A stretch of 64,000 bases of DNA from Mycolicibacterium neoaurum ATCC 25795 (GCF_000691525.1 NZ_JMDW01000005.1:62001-126000); one strand, 5' to 3'. Positions 16,152 through 26,513 are shown, numbered from the stretch's first letter. Notes: generated from the sequence alone by a model not told the origin. Translations and numbers: made by a program.

Positions 16152-16531
16152 GCCACCAACGTGCGACGCACATCGGCGCCGGTCGCCAGCACCATCATGA
16201 TCAACGTGCTGAGCGCCTCATCGGTCAGCCCCGACGCGGGAAAGTTGTAGCGCAGCAGCACATCCGCCGACTCATCCTTCTCGATCAGCGAGACCGTGCC
16301 CAACAGGGTGTTCCTGGTGTGCCCGGCGACGATCCCGCGCAATGCGTCATCGAGCGGCTGGTCCCAGACCAGGATCTGGTTCAGCGAGACCATGTCGAGC
16401 CCCTCGCCGACACTGACCACCCGCAGCGAGGCGAACGTGCCGTCATGGTGCACGGTCAGGGCGCCGTCCTCTTCGCGGGTGGCAGGCAGCAAGGCCTCGA
16501 CGACGGCCGCCAGCCGCTCCTGCAGATTCAT
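16148..16531 (-). CDS. YbjN/Rv2360c-like conserved protein
   Basis: A 127-residue soluble protein (MNLQERLAAVVEALLPATREEDGALTVHHDGTFASLRVV ... NTLLGTVSLIEKDESADVLLRYNFPASGLTDEALSTLIMMVLATG). The fold pattern of an N-terminal helix, beta-sheet and C-terminal helix resembles YbjN or type III secretion chaperone-like proteins. It occupies the place of M. tuberculosis Rv2360c, directly downstream of uppS. The start is ATG 16531, 13 bp after the uppS stop. Function unknown. Confidence 0.7.
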   Translation of the reverse strand: MNLQERLAAVVEALLPATREEDGALTVHHDGTFASLRVVSVGEGLDMVSLNQILVWDQPLDDALRGIVAGHTRNTLLGTVSLIEKDESADVLLRYNFPASGLTDEALSTLIMMVLATGADVRRTLVA

Positions 16532-16544
16532 CAGGCCCTCCCCC

Positions 16545-17426
16545 TCAAGCTCTGCCGAAGCGACGATTGCGGTGCACGTACTCCTCGCACGCCGCCCACA
16601 GATCGCGGCGATCGTAATCCGGCCAGAGCTTGTCCTGGAAGACGTACTCGGCGTACGCGGCCTGCCAGAGCAGGAAGTTGCTGGCGCGTTGCTCACCGGA
16701 GGTCCGAATGAACAGGTCGACATCGGGGATATCGGGCCGGTGTAGGTGCCTGGCGAACGACGCCTCGCTGATCCGGCCGGGGTTGATCTTGCCCTCCGCA
16801 GCCTCCTCGGCGAGTTGCCGTGCGGCCTCGACGATCTCGGTGCGTCCGCCGTAGTTCACGCAGTAGTTGACGGTGATGACGTCGTTGCCGACGGTCATCT
16901 GCTCGGCGATGTCGAACTCCTTGATGACGCTGCTCCACATCCGCGGCCGCGACCCGACCCAGCGCATGTTGACGCCCATCGCGTCCAGGTTCTCCCGGCG
17001 CCGGCGCACCACCTCGCGGTTGAAGCCCATCAGGAAGCGCACCTCCTCGGTGCTGCGCTTCCAGTTCTCGGTGGAGAACGCGTACACCGACAGGTGCTTG
17101 ATACCCAGTTCGATGGCTCCGCAGGTGATGTCGATCAGCACCGCCTCGCCCATCTTGTGACCCTCGGTGCGGCCCAGCCCGCGCTGGGTGGCCCAGCGCC
17201 CGTTACCGTCCATCACCACCGCGACGTGGTTGGGGACCTGGTCGGCGGGGATCTGCGGGGGTACAGCCTTGGAGGGGTGCTGCGGCGGCCGGGAGAACCG
17301 GCCGTTGGTCTTGGGTGGCAGGTCGGGGAACACCACCGGCCACGTCGAGGTGTCCGGGAATTCCGGATAGTCCTCAGGCGCCGGGGGCAGCTGCGGGTAG
17401 ATGACCTTGCCCCGTTTGATTGCCAT
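16545..17426 (-). CDS. uppS: Long-chain Z-isoprenyl (decaprenyl) diphosphate synthase
   Basis: A 293-residue cis-prenyltransferase that makes decaprenyl diphosphate, the lipid carrier for peptidoglycan, arabinogalactan and LAM precursors. Family motifs: [24 protein letters not shown] (catalytic Asp in MDGNGRW), [23 protein letters not shown] and [27 protein letters not shown]. The N-terminal 75-residue extension rich in proline matches M. tuberculosis Rv2361c (296 residues). The start is ATG 17426, which lies inside the recO reading frame, so the two genes overlap by 53 bp. Confidence 0.96.
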   Translation of the reverse strand: MAIKRGKVIYPQLPPAPEDYPEFPDTSTWPVVFPDLPPKTNGRFSRPPQHPSKAVPPQIPADQVPNHVAVVMDGNGRWATQRGLGRTEGHKMGEAVLIDITCGAIELGIKHLSVYAFSTENWKRSTEEVRFLMGFNREVVRRRRENLDAMGVNMRWVGSRPRMWSSVIKEFDIAEQMTVGNDVITVNYCVNYGGRTEIVEAARQLAEEAAEGKINPGRISEASFARHLHRPDIPDVDLFIRTSGEQRASNFLLWQAAYAEYVFQDKLWPDYDRRDLWAACEEYVHRNRRFGRA

Positions 17427-18216
17427 GCGCCATATCCTGCCCGAACACCACGGTCCGGCGTTCAACGGCCGCACTATCAACCCGATAGACCCGCTCCACC
17501 AGCGGCAATGTCCGCAGCTGACGTTCCAGGTGCCATTGCAGGTGCGCGGCCACCAGCCCGCTGGCCTGGCTGCGGTGCGCGGTGGTGGAGGTTTGCGCAA
17601 ACTCCCAGTCCCCGTCGTGCAGCGCAGACATCAGCTCCAGCACAGCTTGGGCAGGGGTTGCCGAGCCGGATGGTCGGCAGTGCACACACACGCTGCCCCC
17701 GGCGGCCACGTTGAAGGCCCGGTGCGGGCCCGGTGCGGCACAACGGGCACATTCGGTCAGCGCCGGCGCCCAGCCCGCGATTCCCATCGCCCGCAGCAGG
17801 TACGCATCGAGCACCAGCTCACGGGGACGTCGTCCCTCCGCGACCGCCCGCAGCGCCGCCACGGTGAGACCGTGCAGTTGTGGGACGGGGGCGCGTTCCT
17901 CGCCGGCGAGGCGCTCGGCGGTCTCCAGGACCGCGCAGGCGCAGGTGTAGCGGCCGTAATCGCTGACGATATCGACGGCGAAGGCGTCGATGGACTGCAC
18001 CTGGGTGACGATGTCGAGGTTGCGGCCGGGATGCAGCTGAACGTCGATGTGCGCAAAGGGCTCCAGCCGTGCCCCGAACTTGCTGCGGGTGCGGCGCACC
18101 CCCTTGGCCACCGCGCGCACCACGCCGTGCTCACGAGTGAGCAGCGTCACGATCCGGTCGGCCTCGCCGAGCTTGTGCTGGCGCAGCACGACCGCTCGAT
18201 CCCGGTACAACCGCAT
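17374..18216 (-). CDS. recO: DNA repair protein RecO
   Basis: A 280-residue recombination mediator that helps RecR load RecA at gaps. The N-terminal OB fold starts [43 protein letters not shown] zinc site follows mid-protein ([14 protein letters not shown] ... GGSVCVHC). The start is ATG 18216, not the longer frame to 18723, which crosses amiA2. The C-terminal tail ([22 protein letters not shown]) is coded in the region that also encodes the uppS N-terminus in another frame. Confidence 0.94.
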   Translation of the reverse strand: MRLYRDRAVVLRQHKLGEADRIVTLLTREHGVVRAVAKGVRRTRSKFGARLEPFAHIDVQLHPGRNLDIVTQVQSIDAFAVDIVSDYGRYTCACAVLETAERLAGEERAPVPQLHGLTVAALRAVAEGRRPRELVLDAYLLRAMGIAGWAPALTECARCAAPGPHRAFNVAAGGSVCVHCRPSGSATPAQAVLELMSALHDGDWEFAQTSTTAHRSQASGLVAAHLQWHLERQLRTLPLVERVYRVDSAAVERRTVVFGQDMAHGNQTGQGHLPAAAPGA

Positions 18217-18272
18217 CCGCCCAGTCTCCCACCGCACTGTGACAACGGCGCCATCGCAACGCCGGATATCCT

Positions 18273-18289
18273 CAGACATCGTATGTCTG
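18273..18289. promoter_or_regulatory. Perfect inverted repeat over the amiA2 start codon
   Basis: CAGACAT-N3-ATGTCTG is a 17-bp perfect palindrome whose right arm contains the amiA2 ATG (18283). Its position would let a bound regulator, or an RNA hairpin, block initiation. No regulator gene is adjacent to suggest which. Confidence 0.4.
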
Positions 18290-19731
18290 TCACCCAGAAG
18301 AATCCCGTTCGCATGCGCGTCTTTCCCACTCTCACCCAACAGCTCTACCGCCTCGCCAGCGGCGCTACGACCTCCGAGGAACTGGTACGCCAGTCCCTTA
18401 CCGTTATCGAGGCCAGCCAGCCCCGCCTGAACGCGTTCCGTGTCGTGCTCACCGAACAGGCCCTTGCCGCCGCCGCCGAAGCCGACCGCAAACGCGCTGC
18501 CGGACAACACCTTCCACTGTTGGGAATCCCGATTGCGGTCAAGGATGACGTGGACGTCGCCGGTGTGCCAACCCGCTTCGGGACCGTCGGCAACCCGCCG
18601 CCCGCCACCGCCGACGCCGAGGTGGTACGCCGACTGCGCGCGGCCGGGGCGGTCATCGTCGGCAAGACCAACACCTGCGAACTGGGCCAGTGGCCGTTCA
18701 CCAGCGGCCCCGGCTTCGGACACACCGCCAACCCGTGGTCACCGCGGCACAGCCCCGGCGGATCGTCCGGCGGCAGCGCCGCCGCCGTGGCCGCGGGACT
18801 GGTCACCGCGGCCATCGGATCCGACGGCGCGGGCAGTGTGCGCATCCCGGCGGCCTGGACCCATCTGGTGGGCATCAAGCCACAGCGCGGCCGGATATCC
18901 ACTTGGCCGCTGCCCGAGGCGTTCAACGGCATCACCGTCAACGGTGTGCTGGCCCGCACCGTCACCGACGCCGCCATCGTGCTGGACGCCGCATCCGGCA
19001 ACGCCGACGGCGATCTGCACAAACCGGCTCCGGTGCGGGTTTCCGACCACGTCGGCCGGGCGCCGGGCGCGCTGCGGGTGGCGGTGTCCACCGCCCTGCC
19101 GTTCACCTTCTTCCGGTCCACGCTGCACCCGGAGATCAGCGCGGCTCTGCAGCGCGTTGCCGGCCAGCTCGAACAACTCGGCCACCACACCGTCCGAGCG
19201 GACCCGGACTACCACCTCAAGATGTCGTGGAACTTCCTGGCCCGCTCCACCGCGGGCCTGGTCGAGTGGTCGCAGCGGCTGGGCTCCGATGTCGAGCTCG
19301 ACAAGCGCACCGTCAGCAATATCCGCACCGGATGGGCGCTCTCCCAGAACACCCTGCGCAAGGCGCGCGCGGCCGAGGCCGATGCCCAGCGCCGCATCGG
19401 CTGGATCTTCAACATCGCCGATGTCGTGCTCGCCCCGACGACCGCCCAACCGCCGCCGCTGGTCAACGAGTACGACGATCGCGGTCCGCTGGCCACCGAT
19501 CGGGCCATGATCCGCGCCTGTCCCGCGACCTGGCCGTGGAATCTGCTCGGTTGGCCCTCGATCAACATCCCCGCCGGGTTCACCGCCGAGGGTCTACCCA
19601 TCGGGGTCCAGCTGATGGGACCAGCCGACAGCGAACCGTTGCTGATCTCGCTGGCCGGTCAACTGGAGGCGGTGAACGGCTGGATGGTCCAGCAGCCCGA
19701 ACCGTGGTGGCAGGAGGAGGCGCTCACGTAA
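18283..19731 (+). CDS. amiA2: Amidase signature family hydrolase AmiA2
   Basis: A 482-residue amidase with the Ser-cisSer-Lys triad region: catalytic Lys in PIAVKDDVDVAG (about residue 86), [16 protein letters not shown], and SDGAGSVRIPAAWTHLVGIKP carrying the cis-Ser and nucleophile Ser. It hydrolyses amides; the natural substrate is unknown. Ortholog position and length match M. tuberculosis Rv2363 (484). It is divergent from recO with 66 bp between, and its TAA overlaps the ATG of the next gene (TAATG). Confidence 0.92.
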   Translation: MSVTQKNPVRMRVFPTLTQQLYRLASGATTSEELVRQSLTVIEASQPRLNAFRVVLTEQALAAAAEADRKRAAGQHLPLLGIPIAVKDDVDVAGVPTRFGTVGNPPPATADAEVVRRLRAAGAVIVGKTNTCELGQWPFTSGPGFGHTANPWSPRHSPGGSSGGSAAAVAAGLVTAAIGSDGAGSVRIPAAWTHLVGIKPQRGRISTWPLPEAFNGITVNGVLARTVTDAAIVLDAASGNADGDLHKPAPVRVSDHVGRAPGALRVAVSTALPFTFFRSTLHPEISAALQRVAGQLEQLGHHTVRADPDYHLKMSWNFLARSTAGLVEWSQRLGSDVELDKRTVSNIRTGWALSQNTLRKARAAEADAQRRIGWIFNIADVVLAPTTAQPPPLVNEYDDRGPLATDRAMIRACPATWPWNLLGWPSINIPAGFTAEGLPIGVQLMGPADSEPLLISLAGQLEAVNGWMVQQPEPWWQEEALT

Positions 19732-20318
19732 TGTGCTCGTTCATGTCGTCGTTGCTGCCGTCGCCGCTGTTGATCTCGTCACGCCGCTGGGTGACCGCCC
19801 TGCCGGTGGTCGCGCTGGCCGCCGGGACGGTGCTGACCGCACCGTCCGCGCACGCCGACAACCGTCGGCTCAACGACGGCGTGGTCGCCAACGTCTACAC
19901 CGTTCAGCACCAGGCCGGCTGCACCAACGATGTCAAGATCAACCCGAAGCTGCGGCTGGCCGCCCAGTGGCACACCAACGATGTGCTGAACAACCGAGCA
20001 CTGAACGCCGATATCGGTTCCGACGGCACGACGGTCGCCGACCGCGCCCGCAACGCCGGGTACGCCGGTGCGGTGGCCGAGACGGTGGCGATCAACCCGG
20101 CGCTGGCGATCAGCGGTATCGAGCTGATCAACCAGTGGTATCACCGGCCCGACTATTACGCCATCATGGCCGATTGCACCAACGTCGACATCGGCGTGTG
20201 GTCGGAGAGCGTGCTGGACCGCACCGTGGTGGTCGCGGTGTACGGCAAGGGTGACGGTGCACCGCCGGTGCCCTCGAACATCCGTGACTTCGGGCAGGTT
20301 CCGGGCTGGACGCCCTAA
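19731..20318 (+). CDS. Secreted CAP (SCP/PR-1)-like domain protein
   Basis: A 195-residue exported protein. The signal peptide runs MCSFMSSLLPSPLLISSRRW-VTALPVVALAAG and likely cleaves after SAHA (about residue 43). The mature domain has the CAP pattern: LNDGVVANVYTVQHQAGC, LRLAAQWHTNDVLNNR, AETVAINPALAISGIELINQWYHRPDYYAIMADCTNVDIGVW. Two cysteines are placed for a disulfide. Start ATG 19731 overlaps the amiA2 stop, so translation is coupled; ATG 19743 is an alternative. CAP proteins are secreted with varied roles, and none is assigned here. It ends 3 bp from the convergent era stop. Confidence 0.75.
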   Translation: MCSFMSSLLPSPLLISSRRWVTALPVVALAAGTVLTAPSAHADNRRLNDGVVANVYTVQHQAGCTNDVKINPKLRLAAQWHTNDVLNNRALNADIGSDGTTVADRARNAGYAGAVAETVAINPALAISGIELINQWYHRPDYYAIMADCTNVDIGVWSESVLDRTVVVAVYGKGDGAPPVPSNIRDFGQVPGWTP

Positions 20319-20321
20319 GGC

Positions 20322-21236
20322 TCAGAACCCTAGGCGGCCAAGCTGTTTGGGATCACGCTGCCAGTTCTTGGCGACCTTGACGCGGAGCTCCAGGAACACC
20401 TTGGTGCCCAACAGCTTCTCGATCTGGTGACGGGCCGCGGTACCGACCTCGCGCAACCGCGCCCCGCCCTTGCCGATCACGATGCCCTTCTGGCTGTCCC
20501 GTTCGACGTAGAGGATGGCCCGCACGTCCAGCAGCGGGTCGTCTTCTGGTCGTCCCTCGCGTTCTTCGACCTCGTCGATGACGACGGCCAGTGAATGCGG
20601 CAGCTCGTCGCGCACCCCCTCGAGCGCAGCCTCGCGGATCAGCTCGGCCATCAGAACTTCCTCGGGCTCATCGGTCAGCTCGCCGTCGGGGTAGAACGCC
20701 GGCCCCGGTTCCAGATGGGAGACCAGCACATCGGTGAGGACATCGATCTGCTGCCCGGCGGTCGCCGAGACCGGGACGATATCGGCGGCCTTGGCGCCGA
20801 ACTCCTCCTGGACGGCGATCAGTTGCTCGGCCACCTTCTCCCGGGACACCTTGTCGGTCTTGGTGACCACCACGATCAGCGTGGTCCGCGGCGCGACGGC
20901 GGAGATCTGTTCGAAGATCCAGCGATCGCCGGGACCGATGCCCTCGTCGGCGGGGATGCAGAAGCCGATCACGTCGACCTCCGAGTAGGTGTCCTTCACC
21001 AGCTCGTTGAGCCGCTTCCCGAGCAGGGTGCGCGGCCGGTGCAGACCGGGGGTGTCGACGAGGACGATCTGGAAGTTCTCCCGGTGCACGATGCCGCGGA
21101 TGGTGTGCCGGGTGGTCTGCGGCCGGTTGGAGGTGATCGCCACCTTCTGCCCCACCAGCGCGTTGGTCAGGGTGGACTTGCCCGTATTGGGGCGGCCGAC
21201 GAAACAGACGAAGCCGGAGCGGAATTCGTCGCTCAC
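20322..21236 (-). CDS. era: GTPase Era
   Basis: A 304-residue GTPase that helps 16S rRNA maturation and 30S assembly. G1 is GRPNTGKSTLTNAL, G3 is VDTPGLHRPR and G4 is VVTKTDK. The C-terminal KH domain carries ERDSQKGIVIGKGGARLREVG, where GKGG is the RNA-binding loop. The start is GTG 21236, overlapping the stop of the upstream gene (GTGA). It is the last gene of the minus-strand run from hrcA, and its length matches the 300-residue M. tuberculosis protein. Confidence 0.97.
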   Translation of the reverse strand: MSDEFRSGFVCFVGRPNTGKSTLTNALVGQKVAITSNRPQTTRHTIRGIVHRENFQIVLVDTPGLHRPRTLLGKRLNELVKDTYSEVDVIGFCIPADEGIGPGDRWIFEQISAVAPRTTLIVVVTKTDKVSREKVAEQLIAVQEEFGAKAADIVPVSATAGQQIDVLTDVLVSHLEPGPAFYPDGELTDEPEEVLMAELIREAALEGVRDELPHSLAVVIDEVEEREGRPEDDPLLDVRAILYVERDSQKGIVIGKGGARLREVGTAARHQIEKLLGTKVFLELRVKVAKNWQRDPKQLGRLGF

Positions 21237-21556
21237 CGGGACTCCAGCGGGGTGCCCGCGCGGTCGGTGACGATGACGGTGGCACCGGACGACAGCTCGG
21301 TCACCGCGGCGATCCCGGCGTCCTGGGCCGAGCCTCCGACCAGCACCGCGGCCTCGAAACCGGCGGCACCGCTGGACACCGCGGCGGCCACCGCGGCCTG
21401 CAACGCGGTCAGCTGAAGCGCCGCGAGCCGGACCGGCGCACCGGCATAGGTGCGGCCGTCCAGATCGCGCACCGCAGCACCCTCGGGCGCCTCGGCGCGG
21501 CCCATCGCCCCACGCGCCAGCGTCACCAGCTTGGCATCCTCGTCTTGCACAGTCAT
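21233..21556 (-). CDS. Cytidine deaminase-fold protein lacking the catalytic site (Rv2365c-like)
   Basis: A 107-residue product ([73 protein letters not shown]) follows the cytidine-deaminase strand-helix order. The zinc ligands and catalytic Glu (HAE and PCxxC) are missing, so it should not deaminate. It is the ortholog of M. tuberculosis Rv2365c by position. Both ends overlap neighbours by 4 bp (ATGA with corC, GTGA with era), which ties its expression to Era. It may be a structural partner rather than an enzyme. Confidence 0.75.
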   Translation of the reverse strand: MTVQDEDAKLVTLARGAMGRAEAPEGAAVRDLDGRTYAGAPVRLAALQLTALQAAVAAAVSSGAAGFEAAVLVGGSAQDAGIAAVTELSSGATVIVTDRAGTPLESR

Positions 21557-22848
21557 GTACCGCTCTCCTCGCTGGGGCTGGGTTCCTCGGGGCTGATCAA
21601 AACGGTGCCGACGCGCACCCGGCCACGATGGTCCGGTCCGCCCTCGGCGCGCAACCGCAGCCCGTTCCAGCTGACCTGTGCGCCGGGCAACGGCACCCGG
21701 CCCAACTCGTGGGCCAGCAGACCGCCGACGGTGTCGACCTCCAGGTCCTCGTCGATGCGCAGATCGTCGTAGAGCTCGGTGAGATCCTCGATCGGCACCC
21801 GGGCCGACACCCGGAAGGTGCTGTCCCCCAGCTCCTCCCAAGGCGCCACTTCACCGGCGTCGTACTCGTCGTTGATCTCCCCGACGATCTCCTCCAGCAC
21901 ATCCTCGATGGTGACCAGGCCGGCGATGGCACCGTACTCGTCGACCAGCAGAGCCATGTGATTGCGGTCGCGCTGCATTTCCCGCAGCAGGGTGTCCAAC
22001 GGTTTGGAATCGGGCACGAACACCGCGGGGCGCATCAGATCGGCGACCCGGATGTCCATCCTGGCGCGTTCCAGCCGGGTCTGCTGCACCAGATCCTTGA
22101 GGTAGATGACGCCGACGACATCATCGACGTTCTCCCCGATGACCGGAAGACGGGAATGCCCGCTGCGCACCGCCAGCGAGGTCGCCTGGGCCACCGTCTT
22201 GTCGCTCTCGATCCACACCATCTCGGTGCGCGGCACCATCACCTCGCGTGCCGGAGTGTCGCCGAGTTCGAACACCGACTGGATCATCCGGCGCTCGTCA
22301 TCGGCCACCACGCCGCGCTGTTGTGCCAGATCGACCACCTCGCGCAGTTCGATCTCGGAGGCAAACGGCCCGTTGCGGAATCCACGTCCGGGGGTGAGCG
22401 CGTTACCGATCAGCACCAGGAGTCGGCTGACCGGGGTGAGCAGCACCGAAATCGCGTGCAATGGCAGCGCCGAGGCGAGCGCGATGGTGTAGGCATTCTG
22501 CCTGCCGACGGTGCGCGGTCCGACACCGATGACCACGAAGCTGACCACCACCATGGTGGCGGCGGCGGTGAACAGGCCCCATTCGACCCCGAGCGGGCCG
22601 TCCAGATAGGACACCAACAGCACGGTGGCGCTCACTTCGCAGGTGATGCGCAGCAGCACAACGAGATTGATGTAGCGAGGCCGGTCGGCCAGCAACCGGG
22701 CCAGCCGGATCGCACCAGGGCGCTCATCGCGCACCATCTCCTCGACCCTGGCCAGCGAGGCGGTGCTGATCGCCGCGTCGACGGCGGCGAAGAGTCCGCC
22801 GAGCCCGATCAGCAGCACGGCCCCGATCAACGGCGCTATCCCGGTCAC
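21553..22848 (-). CDS. CNNM/CorC-family transporter with CBS pair
   Basis: A 431-residue membrane protein equivalent to Rv2366c. An N-terminal DUF21/CNNM domain has about four membrane segments ([67 protein letters not shown]). Two CBS domains (about 200-315; [67 protein letters not shown]) and a CorC_HlyC C-terminal domain follow. The family is linked to Mg2+/Co2+ efflux. The start is GTG 22848, in a GTGA overlap with ybeY. Confidence 0.88.
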   Translation of the reverse strand: MTGIAPLIGAVLLIGLGGLFAAVDAAISTASLARVEEMVRDERPGAIRLARLLADRPRYINLVVLLRITCEVSATVLLVSYLDGPLGVEWGLFTAAATMVVVSFVVIGVGPRTVGRQNAYTIALASALPLHAISVLLTPVSRLLVLIGNALTPGRGFRNGPFASEIELREVVDLAQQRGVVADDERRMIQSVFELGDTPAREVMVPRTEMVWIESDKTVAQATSLAVRSGHSRLPVIGENVDDVVGVIYLKDLVQQTRLERARMDIRVADLMRPAVFVPDSKPLDTLLREMQRDRNHMALLVDEYGAIAGLVTIEDVLEEIVGEINDEYDAGEVAPWEELGDSTFRVSARVPIEDLTELYDDLRIDEDLEVDTVGGLLAHELGRVPLPGAQVSWNGLRLRAEGGPDHRGRVRVGTVLISPEEPSPSEESGT

Positions 22849-23381
22849 GGCTGATCGAAGTATCGCGACCCGTCCAGCAGCCGGCGATCCTTCGCGTTCT
22901 GCAGATCCTGGCGATACGCCTCGACCTGGTCGGCCACCCATTCCTCGAGGAGGCGACGCTGCAAGGCGAACATCTCCTTCTCCTCATCGGGTTCGGCATG
23001 GTCGTAGCCGAGCAGGTGCAGCACGCCGTGCACGGTCAACAGTGCCAGCTCCTGGCCCAGAGAGTGGCCGGCCTTCTCGGCCTGTTTGGCGGCGAACTCC
23101 GGGCACAGCACGATATCGCCGAGCATCGAGGGTCCCGGCTCGGCGGCGTCGGGACGACCGCCGGGCTCCAGCTCGTCCATCGGGAAGCTCATCACATCGG
23201 TGGGCCCGGGCAGGTCCATCCAGCGCATGTGCAGATCGGCCATCGCGGCCTCGTCGAGCAGCACCATGGACAACTCGGCGGCCGGATTGACATCCATCTG
23301 GGCGATCACGAACTTCGCGACGCTGATGAGTTCCTGTTCGGAGACGTCGATGCCCGACTCGTTGGAGACTTCGATGCTCAT
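22845..23381 (-). CDS. ybeY: Endoribonuclease YbeY
   Basis: A 178-residue zinc endoribonuclease needed for 16S rRNA 3' end processing and ribosome quality control. The metal motif H3-x5-H style is intact: [21 protein letters not shown] (about 122-142), with the conserved [11 protein letters not shown] upstream and the arginine-containing HMRWMDL. It sits between phoH and corC, the standard order, and overlaps corC by 4 bp. Confidence 0.95.
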   Translation of the reverse strand: MSIEVSNESGIDVSEQELISVAKFVIAQMDVNPAAELSMVLLDEAAMADLHMRWMDLPGPTDVMSFPMDELEPGGRPDAAEPGPSMLGDIVLCPEFAAKQAEKAGHSLGQELALLTVHGVLHLLGYDHAEPDEEKEMFALQRRLLEEWVADQVEAYRQDLQNAKDRRLLDGSRYFDQP

Positions 23382-23400
23382 GTCAGTTGTTTTCCGTCAT

Positions 23401-24441
23401 TCATCGTCGCGGCCGACCGGCCGAGGAGCGCCGCTGCGCGCGGTTGACCAGATCGGGCTGCCCCTCGTGGCGCGAGTAGGCGTCCACGATCTCCGACACC
23501 AGCCGGTGGCGTACCACATCGGCGCTGGTGAGGCGGGAGAAGTGGATATCGTCGATACCCGCGAGGATGTCCGAGGCGGCCCGCAATCCGGACTGCGCGC
23601 CACCGGGCAGGTCCACCTGGGTGACGTCACCGGTGACGACCATCTTGGAGCCGAAACCCAGCCGGGTCAGGAACATCTTCATCTGTTCGGGCGTGGTGTT
23701 CTGCGCCTCGTCGAGGATGATGAACGCATCGTTGAGGCTGCGGCCGCGCATGAAGGCCAGGGGCGCGACCTCGATGACCCCGGCCGCCAACAGGTTCGGG
23801 ATCGCCGCCGGATCCATCATGTCGTGCAACGCGTCGTACAGCGGGCGCAGATACGGGTCGATCTTCTCGGTCAACGTGCCGGGCAGGAAGCCAAGCCGTT
23901 CACCGGCCTCGACCGCGGGCCGGGTCAGGATGATCCGATTGACATCCTTGGCCTGCAGCGCGGCGACCGCCTTGGCCATCGCCAGATAGGTCTTCCCGGT
24001 GCCCGCGGGCCCGATACCGAACACGATGGTGTGCGAGTCGATCGCGTCGACATAGTGCTTCTGGTTGAGCGTCTTGGGCCGGATCGTCTTCCCGCGCCGG
24101 GACAGGATGTCCAGCGTCAACACCTCGGCCGGGGAGGCGTCCGATCCGCCGGTGAGCATCGACACGCTCTGCCTGATCGCATCCGGGGTCAGCGGCTGGC
24201 CGCGGGTCACCACCGCGACCAACTCGCCGACGACACGCTCGGCCAGTGCCACGTCGGCGGGCTCACCGCTGAAGGTGATGGCATTACCGCGGACATGGAT
24301 ATCGGCGGTGAGCAGTCCTTCCAGGGCACGCAGATTCTCGTCGGCCGAGCCGAGCAGGCCCACGATGGTGTCGGGCGGAACTGTGATGCTGCTTCGTACC
24401 GGTCCGGTGATCGGGCCAGCGGTCGTCTCGCGGGGCGTCAC
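23401..24441 (-). CDS. phoH: PhoH-like ATPase
   Basis: A 346-residue P-loop ATPase, matching M. tuberculosis PhoH1. The Walker A motif is FGIGPAGTGKTYLAMA (about 144-159), and Walker B is AFIILDEAQNTTPEQMKMFLTRLG. An N-terminal region similar to KH-like domains precedes it. Its exact role is uncertain (RNA-linked ATPase/helicase-like). The start is GTG 24441; it lies 19 bp before ybeY and 93 bp after rsmE. Confidence 0.93.
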   Translation of the reverse strand: MTPRETTAGPITGPVRSSITVPPDTIVGLLGSADENLRALEGLLTADIHVRGNAITFSGEPADVALAERVVGELVAVVTRGQPLTPDAIRQSVSMLTGGSDASPAEVLTLDILSRRGKTIRPKTLNQKHYVDAIDSHTIVFGIGPAGTGKTYLAMAKAVAALQAKDVNRIILTRPAVEAGERLGFLPGTLTEKIDPYLRPLYDALHDMMDPAAIPNLLAAGVIEVAPLAFMRGRSLNDAFIILDEAQNTTPEQMKMFLTRLGFGSKMVVTGDVTQVDLPGGAQSGLRAASDILAGIDDIHFSRLTSADVVRHRLVSEIVDAYSRHEGQPDLVNRAQRRSSAGRPRR

Positions 24442-24534
24442 GTGGAGTTTCGTGCCTGCTTTCTGGTTTCTCGAAATCGTGCCTCGAATTGGTGCTGTAC
24501 TGAGTTTACCGCCGGGCGCCGACGTGACCCAGTA

Positions 24535-25275
24535 TCAGTTCTGCAGGTCCCAGCGGCCGCTGAGTACACCGATCGCCCCGAGCGCGACGGCCGCGGCCGT
24601 GGAGGTGCGCAGCACCGACGGCCCCAGCCGCACCGGCTGCGCACCGGCCTCGGTCAACGCGGCCAACTCTTCCGGGGCGATCCCACCCTCCGGCCCGATC
24701 ACCAGCATCAACTCCTCGCCATCGGCCGGCAGTGCCTCGGCGATGCCGACGGTCGCCGACTCGTGCAGGACCAGGGTCGGGGTGCCGGCCACCCTGGCGA
24801 GCAGGTCCCTGGTGGACACCATCGCCTCGACGGCCGGGATGCGTGGGCGCCGCGATTGCCTGGCGGCCGCGCGGGCGACCGCCGCCCAGCGGGCCAGGCC
24901 CTTGTCGATCTTGGCCGGCGATTCCCAGCGGGCCACGCAGCGACCGGCCTGCCACGCCAGGAAGGCATCCGCGCCGGCCTCGGTGGCGAGTTCGACGGCC
25001 AGCTCGGAACGCTCGGACTTGGGCAGCGCCTGCACGACGGTCACCATCGGCCGCACGGGTGCGACCTCGGTGACGGCCAGCACCCTGGCCGCCAGCCGGC
25101 CTTTGGCCGCCTCCTCGACGACGACGTGCGCCAGCGTGCCCGCGCCGTCACTGAGATCGAGTTCCTCGCCGACGCGGGTGCGCCGCACCGTGGCGGCGTG
25201 ATGGCCCTCGTCACCGTCGACCACCACGACTGCCCCGACATCGGGCAGCGCGTCGACGTAGAACAGGCTCCGCAT
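24535..25275 (-). CDS. rsmE: 16S rRNA m3U1498 methyltransferase RsmE
   Basis: A 246-residue SPOUT methyltransferase. Motifs: [22 protein letters not shown] in the PUA-like N-terminus, [20 protein letters not shown] mid-protein, and the SAM knot [19 protein letters not shown] with [17 protein letters not shown] near the end. It methylates U1498 of 16S rRNA. It follows dnaJ2 by 29 bp. In M. tuberculosis the ortholog is Rv2372c; here the genes that separate it from phoH in that species are missing. Confidence 0.94.
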   Translation of the reverse strand: MRSLFYVDALPDVGAVVVVDGDEGHHAATVRRTRVGEELDLSDGAGTLAHVVVEEAAKGRLAARVLAVTEVAPVRPMVTVVQALPKSERSELAVELATEAGADAFLAWQAGRCVARWESPAKIDKGLARWAAVARAAARQSRRPRIPAVEAMVSTRDLLARVAGTPTLVLHESATVGIAEALPADGEELMLVIGPEGGIAPEELAALTEAGAQPVRLGPSVLRTSTAAAVALGAIGVLSGRWDLQN

Positions 25276-25304
25276 CGCAGCTCAGGCCGCCGGATTCGGT
25301 TCGG

Positions 25305-26456
25305 TCACCGACCGGAGAAGGTCTCGCGCAGCCGGCTGAACAGCCCGCCGGCCGCACCGGCGGCCGAACCGTTGGCCGACTTCACCTCCGCCACATCACG
25401 GGAGCGGTGTTCCTTGAGCTTGGTCAGCAGCTCGGTATCGGTGTGGTCGAGCCGGGTCGGGATCAGCACCTCGACATGGGCGTGCAGGTTGCCGCGCACT
25501 CCCGAGCGCAGATGCGGCATCCCGTGCCCGCGCAGGGTGGTCACCGCGCCGGGCTGGGTGCCCGCCGGGATCTCCAATTCGATCGGGCCGTCGAGGATGG
25601 CGTCGACGGTGACCGTGGTGCCCAGCGCCGCGTCGAACATCGGCACCGTGACGGTGCAGTGCAGATCGTCACCGTCGCGGACGAACACCTCGTGCTGCTG
25701 CTCGTGCACCTCGACATAGAGGTCGCCGGCGGGGCCACCACCGGGGCCGACCTCGCCCTGGGCGGCCAGCCGCACCCGCATCCCGTCGCCGACGCCTGCC
25801 GGGATCTTGACGCTGATCTCGCGGCGGGCCTGCACGCGACCGTCACCACCGCAGCGATGGCACGGATCCGGGATGGTCTCGCCGACACCGCCGCAGACCG
25901 GGCAGGGACGCGAGGTCATGACCTGACCCAGCAGGGAGCGCTGCACGGTCTGCACCTCGCCCTGACCGTGGCAGGTGCCGCAGGTCTGGGGCTTGGAGTT
26001 GCCGTGGGTGCCCTTGCCCTGGCACAGATCGCACAACACCGCGGTGTCGACGGTGACCTGCTTGGTCACCCCGGTCGCGCATTCGGCCAACGTCAAGCGC
26101 ATCCGCAGCAGCGAGTCCGAGCCGGGACGGACCCGGCCGATCGGCCCGCGGGATCCGGCGCCGCCGCCGAAGAAGGCCTCGAAGACATCGCCGAGACCGC
26201 CGAATCCGCCCGCGAATCCGCCACCGCCGGCGGCGGCGTTCTCCATCGGATCGCCGCCCAGGTCGACGATGCGGCGCTTCTCCGGATCGGAGAGCACCTC
26301 GTAGGCGACCTGGATCTCGGTGAACCGCGCCTGCGCCGCCTCATCGGGGTTCACATCGGGATGCAGTTCACGGGCCAGCTTGCGATAAGCGCGCTTGAGC
26401 TCCGAATCACTGGCGCCCTTGCTCACGCCGAGCAGACCGTAATAATCGCGTGCCAC
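25305..26456 (-). CDS. dnaJ2: Chaperone DnaJ2
   Basis: A 383-residue type I J-protein. The J-domain at 1-70 has HPD in [14 protein letters not shown] Gly/Phe region follows ([23 protein letters not shown]). Four CxxCxGxG zinc repeats lie at about 142-212 ([32 protein letters not shown]), and the C-terminal substrate domains follow. It feeds substrates to DnaK. The start is GTG 26456. Cotranscribed after hrcA, as usual in actinobacteria. Confidence 0.96.
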   Translation of the reverse strand: MARDYYGLLGVSKGASDSELKRAYRKLARELHPDVNPDEAAQARFTEIQVAYEVLSDPEKRRIVDLGGDPMENAAAGGGGFAGGFGGLGDVFEAFFGGGAGSRGPIGRVRPGSDSLLRMRLTLAECATGVTKQVTVDTAVLCDLCQGKGTHGNSKPQTCGTCHGQGEVQTVQRSLLGQVMTSRPCPVCGGVGETIPDPCHRCGGDGRVQARREISVKIPAGVGDGMRVRLAAQGEVGPGGGPAGDLYVEVHEQQHEVFVRDGDDLHCTVTVPMFDAALGTTVTVDAILDGPIELEIPAGTQPGAVTTLRGHGMPHLRSGVRGNLHAHVEVLIPTRLDHTDTELLTKLKEHRSRDVAEVKSANGSAAGAAGGLFSRLRETFSGR

Positions 26457-26513
26457 GCTTGAAACCTCTCTCGTACCGCCACCGGCGGTATGCCACTGCT
26501 GTTGACGCCCCGA

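Noticed and set aside
18217..18723. Longer RecO with an N-terminal extension
   Set aside because: It crosses the amiA2 start region, and the added residues do not resemble RecO. The OB-fold start [13 protein letters not shown] fits ATG 18216.
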